Assembly: GCA_027062285.1 (NCBI GenBank)
Contig: JAMOTL010000057.1
Coordinates: forward strand, 1 to 34,099
Length of the DNA stretch: 34,099 nt
DNA from: Nautiliaceae bacterium
GTDB lineage: Bacteria > Campylobacterota > Campylobacteria > Campylobacterales > Nautiliaceae
Direction of reading: 5' to 3'
The notes under the pieces are model-generated. The model was not told where the DNA came from and made no database searches. It worked only from the letters and a program-made list of their open reading frames with translations. The position numbers and the translations under genes are program-made. How positions within the stretch are numbered: the stretch's first letter is position 1; each line of letters opens with the position of its first letter. Positions 33,709 through 34,099 of this stretch are shown here, piece after piece.

Positions 33709-33745
33709 AAGCATACGAAATGCTTAAAAGCAAAACCTTAATTAA
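33709..33745. repeat. Spacer 57, homologous to spacer 38
   Basis: The plus strand reads AYEMLKSKTLI in the frame where spacer 38 reads AYEMIKSKALI. The right-hand end is at the same position in both. Confidence 0.9.
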
Positions 33746-33973
33746 GTTTCAATACTTCATATGTTTCGGTTGAATCTTCGCAAGTCGCTACGCGACCCTT
33801 GACAAGCCGTTGTTTCAATACTTCATATGTTTCGGTTGAATTCCTAAAAAGAAAGAAGTTTTTGAATTGTATAAAAGGTTTCAATACTTCATATGTTTCG
33901 GTTGAATTTACGATCTAGATCAGAATTATTATTATTCTTGTTAGTTTCAATACTTCATATGTTTCGGTTGAAT

Positions 33974-34099
33974 TCATTAAATTTCGGGTTTTTTGAAGAT
34001 TGGAGTCCGAAATTTAGGCTTTTTCCAATTAAAATAAAATAAACAAAAAATTTTCAAAAATCTTTTAACTATCACGATTATACCGAAGTTTTTACTCGA
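33974..34099 (-). promoter_or_regulatory. CRISPR leader with -10 box and inverted repeat
   Basis: This AT-rich stretch abuts the newest repeat. Reading on the minus strand, TATAAT at 34077-34082 (preceded by GG) is placed to start pre-crRNA about 97 nt before the first repeat. A perfect 10-bp inverted repeat (33978-33987 and 34007-34016, TAAATTTCGG/CCGAAATTTA) with a 19-nt loop begins 4 nt from the first repeat. The leader probably continues beyond the window. Confidence 0.7.

Larger units (their letters stand above)
29956..33973 (-). CRISPR. CRISPR array, 61 repeats and 60 spacers, transcribed right to left
   Basis: A 30-nt repeat (plus-strand start GTTTCAATACTTC, end TTTCGGTTGAAT) recurs 61 times with spacers of 34-42 nt, mostly 35-37. 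On the minus strand the repeat ends ATTGAAAC, the standard 8-nt crRNA 5' handle of Cas6-processed type I-B and type III systems, so the functional strand is minus. The leftmost repeat (29956-29985) is degraded over its first 8 plus-strand bases, as expected for the leader-distal end. Repeats 1-29 (to 31861) have CAAATG at the centre and repeats 30-61 (from 31898) have CATATG, with no mixing. No cas gene lies in the window. The type cannot be fixed without cas genes. Short open frames encoding VSILQMFRLN-like peptides are the repeat read as protein and are not genes. Confidence 0.99.

Noticed and set aside
29956-33973. Array transcribed on the plus strand with leader on the left
   Set aside because: The degenerate repeat is on the left, the ATTGAAAC handle is on the minus strand, and a -10 box and AT-rich leader are on the right. 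All three point the other way.

Overview
The window is a low-GC bacterial chromosome segment that most resembles a thermophilic, autotrophic campylobacterotan of the Nautiliales (Nautilia/Caminibacter/Lebetimonas type). This rests on four gene blocks I recognise. They are a cbpA-hspR heat-shock pair, an icd-mdh-(fumarase)-sucCD-oorDABC block as expected for a reductive TCA cycle, a nudH-lysC-hobA-holB-folP block ordered as I recall it in Helicobacter and Campylobacter, and a Cas6-type CRISPR repeat ending in ATTGAAAC. The genus cannot be fixed from the sequence alone.

Layout. 1-1861: the 3' part of a NUDT14-like Nudix hydrolase overlapping a phosphomannomutase/phosphoglucomutase. 1862-3323: a sigma70-type promoter overlapped by a HAIR-like HspR operator, then cbpA and hspR, closed by a hairpin shared with the converging gene. 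3322-7060: a large AsmA/YhdP-like envelope protein (minus strand) and mltG (plus strand), whose 5' ends overlap. 7061-16890: central carbon metabolism, with monomeric isocitrate dehydrogenase, malate dehydrogenase, two-subunit class I fumarase, succinyl-CoA synthetase and four-subunit 2-oxoglutarate:ferredoxin oxidoreductase. Together these connect fumarate to isocitrate with only fumarate reductase outside the window. 16967-19481 (minus): a ferritin-like protein, pdxA and kdsB. 19525-24222 (plus): a small protein, a TrmN6-like methyltransferase, a YkgJ-type Cys-cluster protein, a TPR lipoprotein, trpC, a membrane GGDEF protein and flgH, the last preceded by a sigma54-like promoter. 24223-25266 (minus): hemW. 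25313-29846 (plus): nudH/rppH, lysC, hobA, holB, folP and a ThiF-like protein, tightly packed.

29956-33973: a CRISPR array of 61 repeats (30 nt) and 60 spacers (34-42 nt), with no cas gene in the window. The degenerate repeat is at the left end. The ATTGAAAC end of the repeat is on the minus strand, and a -10 box lies to the right, so the leader is on the right and transcription runs right to left. All 29 left (older) repeats read CAAATG at the centre and all 32 right (newer) repeats read CATATG. This single clean switch fits a mutation in the leader-proximal repeat that was inherited by every later acquisition. Two spacers come from diverged homologues of one gene with the same anchored end, one 39-nt spacer occurs twice, and most spacers look coding on the plus strand, so their crRNAs would be antisense to mRNA.

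I found no rRNA, tRNA, insertion sequence or clearly novel multi-gene system. The most informative part of the window is the acquisition history written in the array.
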